This document shows positions 17,575 through 25,691 of a stretch of 64,000 nt of DNA, in pieces (positions within the stretch are counted from its first letter, which is position 1; every line of letters begins with the position of its first letter). A model generated the notes under the pieces. The model saw only the letters and a program-made list of their open reading frames with translations, was not told the origin of the DNA and ran no database searches. Position numbers and translations under genes: made by a program. Where the stretch lies: assembly GCF_025567415.1 (NCBI RefSeq), contig NZ_JAOQJV010000010.1:21837-85836 (forward strand), read 5' to 3'. The stretch is from Claveliimonas ammoniilytica. Its GTDB lineage: Bacteria > Bacillota > Clostridia > Lachnospirales > Lachnospiraceae.

Positions 17575-17603
17575 TTGAAAATGGATGAAGCTTATGCTAT
17601 AAT
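17575..17603 (+). promoter_or_regulatory. near-consensus promoter of the antitoxin RNA
   Basis: TTGAAA (17575-17580), exactly 17 bases, TATAAT (17598-17603). No gene follows on this strand; the only downstream element is the terminator at 17656, so the product is a short RNA. Confidence 0.75.
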
Positions 17604-17609
17604 CTTATT

Positions 17610-17698
17610 AGGCGATAAGCTGAAAGATTCTAATTCGTTCATAAGAACAAAAAACGAAATGCCTCGGAGCTGGCACTCCGAGGCATTTCTATTCCGTT
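17610..17698 (+). ncRNA. predicted type I antitoxin RNA
   Basis: An approximately 90-nt RNA running from the promoter at 17575 to the terminator at 17656-17689. Bases 17626-17642 (GATTCTAATTCGTTCAT) are a near copy of plus-strand 17804-17820, which overlies the start of the small toxin frame on the other strand. Because the two transcripts run in opposite directions through the repeats, the RNA can pair with the toxin start region over 17 positions: 14 Watson-Crick and three G-U. This is the arrangement of RNA II in the par/Fst systems. No open frame is visible in it. Confidence 0.65.
17656..17689. terminator. bidirectional terminator shared by toxin and antitoxin RNAs
   Basis: GAAATGCCTCGGAG (17656-17669) and CTCCGAGGCATTTC (17676-17689) form a perfect 14-bp stem with a 6-base loop. 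A-run on the left and T-run on the right allow use from both directions. The same stem recurs at 18053-18086. Confidence 0.85.
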
Positions 17699-17733
17699 TT
17701 TCCCAGGTGGATTAAGCCTGAGGCTGGACTATG

Positions 17734-17820
17734 CTACTTCTCTCTATCCAGCCATTTGCATATGTAGTAAGATACTACACCTGCCAATACAGAGAGAATA
17801 AATGATTCTAATCCATTCAC
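17734..17820 (-). CDS. small hydrophobic type I toxin-like peptide (28 aa)
   Basis: A 28-codon frame starting with GTG at 17820 and ending in TAG at 17734. AGGAGG lies 7 bases before the start. The peptide (M/V)NGLESFILSVLAGVVSY then YICKWLDREK has one transmembrane helix and a charged C-terminal tail, the build of Fst/Ldr-type membrane toxins. Its own promoter (17868-17896), a 5' hairpin able to hide the ribosome site, and a convergent RNA with complementarity to the start codon region support a toxin role. I recall similar YYICKWLD-ending peptides in other gut Firmicutes, usually unannotated; toxicity is inferred. It is too short for most gene finders. Confidence 0.65.
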   Translation of the reverse strand: MNGLESFILSVLAGVVSYYICKWLDREK

Positions 17821-17831
17821 GGCCTCACCTC

Positions 17832-17867
17832 CTATCTACTGCCTTGTATAGGTGAGACAGTAGATAG
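17832..17867 (-). promoter_or_regulatory. 5' leader hairpin of the toxin mRNA
   Basis: CTATCTACTG and CAGTAGATAG form a perfect 10-bp stem (17832-17841 with 17858-17867). An alternative pairing joins CTCACCT in the loop with AGGTGAG of the ribosome site. Either fold would restrict translation, as the 5' stem-loop of Fst mRNA does. Confidence 0.6.
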
Positions 17868-17896
17868 AGTATAACATGGTTTAAATAATTAAACAA
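17868..17896 (-). promoter_or_regulatory. promoter of the toxin mRNA
   Basis: On the minus strand TTGTTT (17896-17891), 17 bases, TATACT (17873-17868). Transcription would start near 17861, at the foot of the leader hairpin. Confidence 0.55.
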
Positions 17897-17944
17897 TATG
17901 AAAAGAAAAAGAAAAGTATTTTATACAAATAATAAAAATAAAAC

Positions 17945-17973
17945 TTGAAATATAGGATAATATATGCTATATT
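17945..17973 (+). promoter_or_regulatory. promoter of a second small RNA
   Basis: TTGAAA (17945-17950), 17 bases, TATATT (17968-17973), closely resembling the antitoxin promoter at 17575. Confidence 0.55.
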
Positions 17974-18011
17974 ACAGATAGACAGAGAGTAATCCTGAGG
18001 CTGGATTTATG

Positions 18012-18047
18012 CTATTTCCCTCTGTCTAGCCATTTGCATATGTAGTA
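18012..18047 (-). pseudogene. truncated second copy of the toxin frame
   Basis: Minus-strand codons YYICKWLDRGK then TAG match the C-terminus of the 28-aa toxin. The N-terminal half, start codon and ribosome site are absent; the frame runs into the terminator stem instead. It reads as the scar of a recombination between toxin copies. Confidence 0.55.
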
Positions 18048-18052
18048 TGAGT

Positions 18053-18086
18053 GAAATGCCTCGGAGTTGCCGCTCCGAGGCATTTC
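18053..18086. terminator. terminator, copy 2
   Basis: Same 14-bp stem as at 17656-17689, with loop TTGCCG instead of CTGGCA, followed by TGTTTCT. Confidence 0.8.
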
Positions 18087-18207
18087 TGTTTCTATATACA
18101 AATCCTAAAATAACTCTAAATTGTGAAATCGGGGAATGTTTTTCTGACGCATCTAATGTTATACTAAATATATCTTTAAATTCCAAATTACTGGTACGGA
18201 GGGACTT

Positions 18208-18912
18208 ATGAAAGATTTTGTGAAATTGGACGATGTCCGTAAGATATATCATATGGGTGAAGTTGAAATCGCTGCAGCTGATGGCATTTCTTTTCAGATA
18301 GAAAAGGGAGAGTTTGCAGTTGTAGTTGGTCCAAGTGGAGCAGGAAAGACAACAGTACTGAATATCCTTGGCGGCATGGATGCGGCAACATCCGGTCAGG
18401 TGCTGGTAGATGGAGTAGATATTGCAAAGTATTCTGCAAAGCAGCTGACAGCTTACCGAAGAGATGATATCGGATTTGTATTTCAGTTCTATAACTTGAT
18501 TCCGAATCTGACTGCATTGGAGAATGTAGAACTTGCGCTTCAGATCTGTAAGGATCCGTTACCGGCAGAAGAGGTGTTGCGGGAGGTAGGACTTGGTGAC
18601 AGATTGAAGAATTTCCCGGCACAGCTTTCCGGAGGTGAGCAGCAGAGGGTATCAATTGCGAGAGCGTTGGCGAAGAATCCGAAGCTTCTGCTCTGTGATG
18701 AGCCGACAGGAGCCCTGGACTATAATACAGGTAAGGCGATTTTGAAACTGCTCCAGGATACCTGTAGAGAAAAGGGGATGACGGTAATCCTGATTACGCA
18801 CAACTCGGCAATCGCACCAATGGCAGACCGGGTGATCCAGATTAAGAATGGTAAGGTATCGAAGATGACGTTGAATCCGCATCCGGTATCAGTCGAGACG
18901 ATAGAATGGTAG
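18208..18912 (+). CDS. ABC transporter ATP-binding protein (MacB/LolD type)
   Basis: ATPase partner of the large permease immediately downstream. Walker A GPSGAGKTT lies near residue 40, the Q-loop in FVFQFYNLIPNLTA, signature LSGGEQQRVSIARA near 137, Walker B LLLCDEPTGALD and the H-loop LITHN. The 234-residue length fits stand-alone export ATPases. The ribosome site GGAGG lies 7 bases before the ATG. It ends 10 bases before the permease start. Confidence 0.93.
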   Translation: MKDFVKLDDVRKIYHMGEVEIAAADGISFQIEKGEFAVVVGPSGAGKTTVLNILGGMDAATSGQVLVDGVDIAKYSAKQLTAYRRDDIGFVFQFYNLIPNLTALENVELALQICKDPLPAEEVLREVGLGDRLKNFPAQLSGGEQQRVSIARALAKNPKLLLCDEPTGALDYNTGKAILKLLQDTCREKGMTVILITHNSAIAPMADRVIQIKNGKVSKMTLNPHPVSVETIEW

Positions 18913-18922
18913 GAGCTTGGAT

Positions 18923-21900
18923 ATGAAGACTACGACGATTGAATTTTTCAGAGAGATTAAAAAAAGCTCGGGACGTTTTGTGTCGATTCTGTTTATTGTG
19001 GCGCTTGGTGTTGCATTTTTCTCTGGAATCCGTGCTTCGGAACCGGATATGCGTGTGACAGGAGATGCGTATTTTGACCAGGCGAATCTGATGGATATCA
19101 AGGTTATCAGTACACTGGGATTGACAAAAGATGATGTGAAAGCATTCGAAGGACTGGACAGTATCGATAAAGCAGAAGGCGCATATAGTGGGGATTTTCT
19201 GAATTATGATGGGGAGAAACAGCGTGCGTTGCATGTGATGTCGTTGTCTGAGGATATGAATCAGATTACGGTTACAGAAGGAAGACTTCCGGAGAAGTCT
19301 GGCGAATGTCTGGCAGATGACGAGAGCACCTATAAGGTCGGAGATAAGATCAAGCTTACGTCCGGTACGGAAGACCCGGTTACAGATACACTGGCAACAG
19401 ATGAACTTACTGTGGTTGGCACAGGGAACAGTCCGTATTATATATCTTACGGCAGAGGCAGTACGACGATCGGTAACGGAAGTCTGTCAGCATTTCTTGT
19501 GGTTCCGAGGGAGACATTTACACAGGACGTGTACACAGAATGCTATCTGTTAGTAAAGGGAGCGAAAGCGTGTATTGCTTATACAGATGAATACGAAGAT
19601 CTGATAGATGATGCTATGGATGATGTGAAGGAACTCTCCAATGATCGGGGAATCATCAGGAGACGGGAACTGGTCGATGATGCTACCAGAGAGCTGGATC
19701 AGGCGAAGATAGATCTGAAAGAGGGAAAAGCGAAGGCAGAACAGGAATTATCAGATGCGGAGACACAGATAGCGGATGCAGAAAGTCAGCTGGCAGATGC
19801 GAAAGAAAAGATCAGAAGCGGCAGGGCTCAGATAGAGGAAGCAAAGAATACGCTGACACAGAAACAGCAGGAGCTGGATCAGGCAAAAGCAAAATATGCA
19901 GATGGTGTGCAGCAATTACAGGATGGACGTGCTCAATATGAAGCAGGGAAGACTGCATTTGAAGCAGGAAAGCCAGAGGCAGAACAGAAGATTACAGAAG
20001 GCGAAGCAGCTCTTGAACAGATTCAGGCGGGGATTGATATCTGCAATAATGGATTAGAGGCACTCAAAGATATGTGTGGTAATGATGAATCCATTTATGG
20101 AAATCCGAATACAGAGATAGGAGCACAATACGCTGGACTGGTGCAGCAGCTGGAGGGATTGGAGCAGCAGAAAACAGAGCTTTCAGCTCAACTGCAGATG
20201 GCAAAAGATCAGCTCGCTTCTGCGGAACAGCAGCTTTCAGATACGAAAGCCGCACTGGATGCATCTGAGGCAGCGCTGGCGTCAGTACCGGCGCAGCTGA
20301 CAAGTGGACAGGAGCAGATTAATGCCGGCTGGCAAGAACTGTCGGAGAAGGAACAGGAACTGGAAAAAGGGATGTCTGAGATTACGGAAAATGAGAATAA
20401 GATCTCAGATGCAAAACAAGATTTGGAAGAAGGCAGAACAAAAGCAGCACAGGATATTGCGGATGGGGAAGATAAGATTGCAGATGGTGAGAAAAAGATC
20501 GATGATATCCCGGAGGCAGAATGGTATATTTATGACAGAAGTACATTGCCGGAGTACAATGGTTATGGGGAGAATGCAGATCGGATGAAGGCTATAGGAA
20601 AAGTCTTCCCGGTATTGTTCTTCTTGGTAGCCGCTCTGATCAGTCTTACCGGTATGACTCGTATGGTAGAAGAACAACGAGTACAGATTGGTACGATGAA
20701 AGCACTTGGATATCGCAGATCAACAATTGCTATGAAGTATATTGGTTATGCGTTTTTGGCAACTATCACCGGAAGTATTCTCGGAGTGTTGGTTGGTGAG
20801 AAGATTTTGCCGTATATAATCATTTATTCATATGGTATTTTATATCATCACATTCCGGAGATTCTGGTGCCATATGTGCCGTCATACGGTATTATGGCAT
20901 CGGCAGCAGCAATTGTGTGCACTTTGATGGCAACAATTTTTGCCTGCTATAAGGAACTGGGAGCACAGCCGTCTGAGCTGATGCGTCCTCCGGCTCCTAA
21001 AGTAGGAAAAAGGGTTTTCATGGAACAGATTCCGTTTATATGGAAACGATTGAATTTCTCGTGGAAATCTACAGTACGCAATTTGATGCGGTATAAAAAG
21101 CGCTTCTTTATGACAATATTTGGCATTGGTGGCTGTATGGCGCTGATGATCGTGGGATATGGACTTAGGGATTCTGTATATGAGATTGCAGATATACAGT
21201 ATTCTGAGATCCAGCTTTATGACGGTCAGATCGTGCTGCAGGAAGATTTGGATGAGCAGGATCGAGAACACCTGAATACATTTTTGGATACGGACAAAGA
21301 CGTAGTGTCTTATATGGATGCTTATATGAAGAGCATTACACTTAAGAATGGAAAGAAAGAGCGTCAGGCTTACATTACGGTGTTTGGAGATGTGAAAAAT
21401 ATAGGACGGTATGTAGATTTTCACGACCGGAAATCAGGTGAGAAATACAAACTGACAGATGATGGCGTGATCATCAGTGAAAAGACTGCTAAGCTTCTAA
21501 ACGCTAAAGTGGGAGATCGTATCACGATTCAGGATGAGAAAAACGGCGATAAAGAACTTACCATTTCTCATATATGTGAGAATTATATGGGACATTATAT
21601 CTATATGACACCAGCTTATTATAATAAGGTGTTTGGTACAATGCCGGAGTATAACAGTGTTTTGTTTGAAACGGATGATTCTTATAGCCAGACACAGGTA
21701 GAAGACGTTGGCGAGAAGATTATGAAACGGGATGAAGTTTTAAGTATCAGCTATGTTCATGATATTCAGGAACAGTTGGATGAAATGCTGTCCAGCCTTA
21801 ATCTTGTTATTATTGTATTGATCATTTCAGCAGGAATGCTGGCATTTGTTGTACTTTATAATCTTAATACGATCAATATCACAGAGCGGCAGCGGGAATT

Positions 21901-22198
21901 AGCTACATTGAAGGTATTGGGATTCTACGACGGAGAAGTGGCACAGTATGTATTCCGTGAAAATATTCTGTTGACGTTTATCGGCGCAGCAGTGGGTGTT
22001 GTGCTTGGCAAGGTTCTGCATTTGTTTACGATTCAGACGGTGGAAGTAGATGCAGCTATGTTTGGACGTAGTATCTATCTGCCGAGTTTTATTTATAGTC
22101 TGTTGTTTACCGTGGGATTTTCATTGTTGATCAACTGGATCATGTATTTTAAACTGAAGAAGATCAATATGGTGGAGTCCTTGAAGAGCGTAGAGTAA
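18923..22198 (+). CDS. large FtsX-type ABC permease with extracellular coiled coil
   Basis: Permease of 1091 residues with two FtsX cores. One transmembrane helix near residues 18-38 is followed by an external domain. A long heptad-like Gln/Ala/Glu/Lys-rich coiled coil spans about 245-530 with repeated QL-x-DA and EQQL units. Three helices lie around 560-680, a second external domain follows, and three final helices occupy about 960-1080. This build is found in Firmicute exporters of unknown substrate, and the coiled coil recalls MacB-like or cell-wall-reaching assemblies. The start at 18923 has TAGGAGC upstream; an in-frame TTG 6 bases earlier is less likely. Substrate unknown. Confidence 0.88.
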   Translation: MKTTTIEFFREIKKSSGRFVSILFIVALGVAFFSGIRASEPDMRVTGDAYFDQANLMDIKVISTLGLTKDDVKAFEGLDSIDKAEGAYSGDFLNYDGEKQRALHVMSLSEDMNQITVTEGRLPEKSGECLADDESTYKVGDKIKLTSGTEDPVTDTLATDELTVVGTGNSPYYISYGRGSTTIGNGSLSAFLVVPRETFTQDVYTECYLLVKGAKACIAYTDEYEDLIDDAMDDVKELSNDRGIIRRRELVDDATRELDQAKIDLKEGKAKAEQELSDAETQIADAESQLADAKEKIRSGRAQIEEAKNTLTQKQQELDQAKAKYADGVQQLQDGRAQYEAGKTAFEAGKPEAEQKITEGEAALEQIQAGIDICNNGLEALKDMCGNDESIYGNPNTEIGAQYAGLVQQLEGLEQQKTELSAQLQMAKDQLASAEQQLSDTKAALDASEAALASVPAQLTSGQEQINAGWQELSEKEQELEKGMSEITENENKISDAKQDLEEGRTKAAQDIADGEDKIADGEKKIDDIPEAEWYIYDRSTLPEYNGYGENADRMKAIGKVFPVLFFLVAALISLTGMTRMVEEQRVQIGTMKALGYRRSTIAMKYIGYAFLATITGSILGVLVGEKILPYIIIYSYGILYHHIPEILVPYVPSYGIMASAAAIVCTLMATIFACYKELGAQPSELMRPPAPKVGKRVFMEQIPFIWKRLNFSWKSTVRNLMRYKKRFFMTIFGIGGCMALMIVGYGLRDSVYEIADIQYSEIQLYDGQIVLQEDLDEQDREHLNTFLDTDKDVVSYMDAYMKSITLKNGKKERQAYITVFGDVKNIGRYVDFHDRKSGEKYKLTDDGVIISEKTAKLLNAKVGDRITIQDEKNGDKELTISHICENYMGHYIYMTPAYYNKVFGTMPEYNSVLFETDDSYSQTQVEDVGEKIMKRDEVLSISYVHDIQEQLDEMLSSLNLVIIVLIISAGMLAFVVLYNLNTINITERQRELATLKVLGFYDGEVAQYVFRENILLTFIGAAVGVVLGKVLHLFTIQTVEVDAAMFGRSIYLPSFIYSLLFTVGFSLLINWIMYFKLKKINMVESLKSVE

Positions 22199-22269
22199 AT
22201 CTTCTTGAAGATGCTCCGGTGGACCTGGAAGACAGATTTAATAAACAGTTTATAAATTTAAGGAAATTA

Positions 22270-22296
22270 TTAGCACTCTTTTTGAAAGAGTGCTAA
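22270..22296. promoter_or_regulatory. CIRCE element (HrcA operator)
   Basis: TTAGCACTC, nine bases, GAGTGCTAA: a perfect copy of the CIRCE inverted repeat that binds the heat-shock repressor HrcA. It lies 113 bases before the htpG start codon. Confidence 0.93.
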
Positions 22297-22303
22297 TTTT
22301 CTA

Positions 22304-22332
22304 TTGACTTTTAAATTTTACAGTATTATCAT
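22304..22332 (+). promoter_or_regulatory. htpG promoter
   Basis: TTGACT (22304-22309), 17 bases, TATCAT (22327-22332). It begins 7 bases after the CIRCE element, so the operator sits upstream of the -35 box unless another promoter lies further left. Confidence 0.55.
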
Positions 22333-22409
22333 AATTTTTGTACATAAAGTACGGGAAAAAGGGCTGGCAGGCTCTGATATTATATAGAATAAAAACAGGA
22401 GTGATAGAC

Positions 22410-24458
22410 ATGGCAAAAAAAGGTTCATTATCAATCAGCAGTGAGAATATTTTCCCAATTATTAAAAAGTGGGTATATTCCGATCATGACATTTTCTTCC
22501 GTGAGATGGTGTCGAATGGATGTGACGCGATCACTAAGCTTAAGAAGTTGGATATGATGGGTGAATATCAGCTTCCGGATGATTACAAACCACAGATTCG
22601 TGTTGTTGTAAGCCCGGAAGATAAGACTTTGAAGTTTATCGATGATGGTCTTGGCATGACAGAAGATGAAGTTGAAGAATATATTACCCAGATTGCATTT
22701 TCCGGTGCAACAGAATTCCTGGAGAAGTATAAAGATAAGACATCAGAAGATGATATGATCGGTCATTTCGGTCTTGGATTCTATTCTGCATTCATGGTTG
22801 CCGATGAGGTTCATATTGATACACTTTCTTATAAAGAAGGGGCAAAGCCGGTACACTGGGTAAGTGACGGAGGCACAGAATATGAGATGTCAGAAGGCGA
22901 TAAGGAAGGTGTTGGTACCGAGATCACACTGTTCCTGAATGAGGATAGTTTACAGTTCGCGAATGAATACCGTGCAAGAGAAGTACTGGAGAAATATTGC
23001 TCATTTATGCCTGTTCCGATCTATCTGGAGAAGGCGAATGCGGAGCAGGAGTATGAGACTATCGATGAGGCAGATTTGAAAGAGGATGACGTAGTCGTAG
23101 AGCGTATCCATGAAGAAGCCAAGATGGAAGAAAAAGAGAATGAAAATGGTGAGAAGGAGATGGTAGAAGTATCTCCTGCCAAGGATAAAGTTAAGATCAA
23201 CAAGCGTCCGGTACCGCTTAACGATACGACACCGTTGTGGACGAAACATCCGAATGAATGCAGCAAAGAAGACTACATTGATTTCTACCGCAAGGTATTT
23301 ATGGATTACAAGGAGCCATTGTTCTGGATTCATCTGAACATGGATTATCCATTCAACTTGAAAGGTATCCTGTACTTCCCGAAGATTAATACCGAATATG
23401 ATTCTGTAGAGGGAACCATTAAGCTGTATAACAATCAGGTCTTTATCGCAGATAATATCAAAGAAGTAATTCCGGAATTTCTGATGGTATTAAAGGGAGT
23501 GATTGACTGCCCGGATCTGCCACTGAACGTATCCAGAAGTGCTCTGCAGAATGATGGATTTGTTAATAAGATCGCGGATTATATTTCCAAGAAGGTTGCA
23601 GATAAGCTGAGCGGAATGTGCAAGACAGACAAAGAGTCTTATGAGAAGTATTGGGATGATATCAGTCCGTTTATCAAGTTTGGATGCCTGAAGGATGAGA
23701 AGTTCTGTGATAAGATGACAGATTACATCTTGTTCAAGAATATTGATCATAAGTATCTGACACTGAAAGAGTGTGTAGAGAATAATGGTGGCAAGCTGGA
23801 AGATAAGAAAGCAGAGAAGCCGGAAGGTGACAACGCTGAGAATAAAGAGCAGACTACCATCTACTATGTGACAGATGAACAGCAGCAGAGCCAGTACATC
23901 AATATGTTCCGTGCGCAGGGACAGGATGCTGTGATCCTGTCACACAACATTGACTCTCCGTTCATTACACAGTTAGAGCAGCGCAATCCGGAACTGAAGT
24001 TCCAGAGAATTGATGCGGATGTCAATGCATCTTCTAAGGAAGAAGTATCTGAGGAAGAGAAGGAGGCATTCCAGAAGACAACCGATGAACTGGTTGCACT
24101 GTTCCGTAAAGAGCTTGGCAATGAGAATCTGGAAGTGAAGGTAGAGAAGATCAAAGATGAGTCTGTGGCAGCTATGATCACACTGTCAGAAGAAAGTCGC
24201 CGTATGCAGGATATGATGAAGATGTATGGTATGGCAGGTATGGATCCGTCTATGTTTGGAACGACCGGCACACTGGTACTGAATGCGAATCATCCGCTGG
24301 TACAGTATGTACAGGCACATAAGGATGAAGAGAATACAGGTATCTTCTGTAAGCAGTTATATGACCTGGCTATGCTGGCGCATAAGCCGTTATCACCGGA
24401 AGAGATGACAGCTTTCGTACAGAGAAGTAATGAGATTATGCTGAAGCTTGCAAAATAA
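22410..24458 (+). CDS. htpG: molecular chaperone HtpG (Hsp90)
   Basis: Cytosolic Hsp90 chaperone that refolds client proteins in an ATP-driven clamp cycle. The N-terminal GHKL ATPase domain shows FFREMVSNGCDAITKL (helix with the catalytic Glu/Asn region), DDGLGMTEDEV near 77 and GHFGLGFYSAFMVAD near 112. The middle domain has PLFWIHLNMDYPFNLKGILYFP and NVSRSALQND. The length of 682 exceeds E. coli HtpG (624) because of Glu/Lys-rich inserts near 220-250 and 480-500. An upstream in-frame ATG at 22338 has no ribosome site; the ATG at 22410 has AGGAGTGA. Heat control by HrcA is indicated by CIRCE. Confidence 0.95.
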   Translation: MAKKGSLSISSENIFPIIKKWVYSDHDIFFREMVSNGCDAITKLKKLDMMGEYQLPDDYKPQIRVVVSPEDKTLKFIDDGLGMTEDEVEEYITQIAFSGATEFLEKYKDKTSEDDMIGHFGLGFYSAFMVADEVHIDTLSYKEGAKPVHWVSDGGTEYEMSEGDKEGVGTEITLFLNEDSLQFANEYRAREVLEKYCSFMPVPIYLEKANAEQEYETIDEADLKEDDVVVERIHEEAKMEEKENENGEKEMVEVSPAKDKVKINKRPVPLNDTTPLWTKHPNECSKEDYIDFYRKVFMDYKEPLFWIHLNMDYPFNLKGILYFPKINTEYDSVEGTIKLYNNQVFIADNIKEVIPEFLMVLKGVIDCPDLPLNVSRSALQNDGFVNKIADYISKKVADKLSGMCKTDKESYEKYWDDISPFIKFGCLKDEKFCDKMTDYILFKNIDHKYLTLKECVENNGGKLEDKKAEKPEGDNAENKEQTTIYYVTDEQQQSQYINMFRAQGQDAVILSHNIDSPFITQLEQRNPELKFQRIDADVNASSKEEVSEEEKEAFQKTTDELVALFRKELGNENLEVKVEKIKDESVAAMITLSEESRRMQDMMKMYGMAGMDPSMFGTTGTLVLNANHPLVQYVQAHKDEENTGIFCKQLYDLAMLAHKPLSPEEMTAFVQRSNEIMLKLAK

Positions 24459-24470
24459 TGTGATATAATG

Positions 24471-24505
24471 AATCCGTCGATGGTGATGACTATCGGCGGA
24501 TTTTT
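24471..24505 (+). terminator. intrinsic terminator after htpG
   Basis: ATCCGTCGAT / ATCGGCGGAT stem followed by TTTTTG. Confidence 0.8.
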
Positions 24506-24578
24506 GTACAGGTCGAATAGGTGCCAGCCTGCTCGATTATTGAGGTTATGAGATTCCATTTCACAGGAGGATAAGCAA

Positions 24579-25652
24579 ATGAATACAAGAACAGAACGCA
24601 TTATGAAGGCATTGGAAGAACGTGGATTAAGCCAGATGTTGGTAGTAGATCCGATGTCTATTTATTATATGACAGGAATTTACATTGAACCATATGAGCG
24701 TTTCTTTGGACTGTTGTTAAGAAAAAATGGGGAGCATGTATTATTTTTGAATAACTTGTTTACCATTCCGGACGGTGTGGAGCTGAAGCAGGTATGGTAC
24801 AGTGACACGGATCCAGTCATGGATTATGTGATGGAATATATCGATAAAGGCAGTAAATTAGGCGTGGATAAAGATATCAAAGCAAGATTCTTATTGCCAC
24901 TGATGGAAAATCAGGCAGCTACAGGATTTGAGAATTCTTCTCTGGCAGTGGATCTTACCCGTGGTATTAAGGATGAAGAAGAAAAAGACAAGATGCGTGC
25001 AGCATCTAAGGTCAATGATCAGGCTATAGCGAGATTCCGTGAGCTTGTAAAAGAAGGCATTACAGAGAAAGAGATCGCTGATCAGACTCTTGAGATCTAC
25101 AAAGAACTGGGAGCAGAGGGATTCTCCTTTGATCCGATCGTGTCTTTTGGAGCCAATGCAGCCGATCCGCATCACATGCCAGATGATACGGTGCTGAAAG
25201 CAGGAGATGTGATCCTGTTTGATGTGGGATGTATCAAGGACGGATACTGCTCTGATATGACACGTACCTTCTGCTATAAAGAAGTAACAGCGAAGAATAA
25301 AGAGATCTATAATCTGGTACTGAATGCAAATCGTTCAGCTATCGCAAAGATCAAACCTGGCGTACCGCTTTGTGAACTGGATAAAACAGCCAGAGATATT
25401 ATCACTGAAGCAGGATACGGTGAGGGATTCAATCATCGTCTGGGACATTTTATCGGATTGTCTGAGCATGAGTTTGGTGATGTATCGTTGACAAATGAGA
25501 CAAAAGCAGAGCCTGGCATGATCTTCTCTATTGAGCCTGGTATTTATTTGCCGGGAGATACAGGAGTTCGAATTGAGGATCTGGTACTGGTAACAGAAGA
25601 CGGTGTGGAAGTGCTGAACTCTTATACTAAAGAACTGCAGGTTATTGAATAA
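24579..25652 (+). CDS. M24-family aminopeptidase (Xaa-Pro peptidase-like)
   Basis: Cytoplasmic metallopeptidase with a creatinase-type N-terminal domain (about 1-120) and a pita-bread catalytic domain. All five metal ligands are visible in order: Asp in ILFDVGCIKDG, Asp in YCSDMTRTF, His in RLGHFIGLSEHE, Glu in FSIEPGIYLP and Glu in VRIEDLVLV. The 357 residues match short Xaa-Pro dipeptidase/aminopeptidase (PepQ/PapA-like) proteins. The ribosome site is CAGGAGG. It is transcribed between htpG's terminator and a dehydrogenase gene 39 bases downstream. It is one of three M24 peptidases in the window; the exact peptide preference is unknown. Confidence 0.88.
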   Translation: MNTRTERIMKALEERGLSQMLVVDPMSIYYMTGIYIEPYERFFGLLLRKNGEHVLFLNNLFTIPDGVELKQVWYSDTDPVMDYVMEYIDKGSKLGVDKDIKARFLLPLMENQAATGFENSSLAVDLTRGIKDEEEKDKMRAASKVNDQAIARFRELVKEGITEKEIADQTLEIYKELGAEGFSFDPIVSFGANAADPHHMPDDTVLKAGDVILFDVGCIKDGYCSDMTRTFCYKEVTAKNKEIYNLVLNANRSAIAKIKPGVPLCELDKTARDIITEAGYGEGFNHRLGHFIGLSEHEFGDVSLTNETKAEPGMIFSIEPGIYLPGDTGVRIEDLVLVTEDGVEVLNSYTKELQVIE

Positions 25653-25691
25653 AACGATAGATTTGAAGGAAAGACACGGAGGATATGTGCA

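Larger units (their letters stand above)
17980..18090 (+). ncRNA. second small RNA, antisense to the toxin 3' part
   Basis: An approximately 110-nt RNA from the promoter at 17945 to the terminator at 18053-18086. It contains a TAGACAGAG/CTCTGTCTA stem (17979-17987 with 18020-18028) and the segment 17995-18047, a diverged copy of 17718-17769. It is therefore complementary to the last third of the intact toxin message, including an unbroken stretch over the YYICKW codons. It could be a trans-acting antitoxin or a decayed duplicate. Confidence 0.5.

Noticed and set aside
18007..18252. 81-codon minus-strand ORF over the second small-RNA region
   Set aside because: It crosses the terminator stem and promoter, has no ribosome site and no recognisable protein features.
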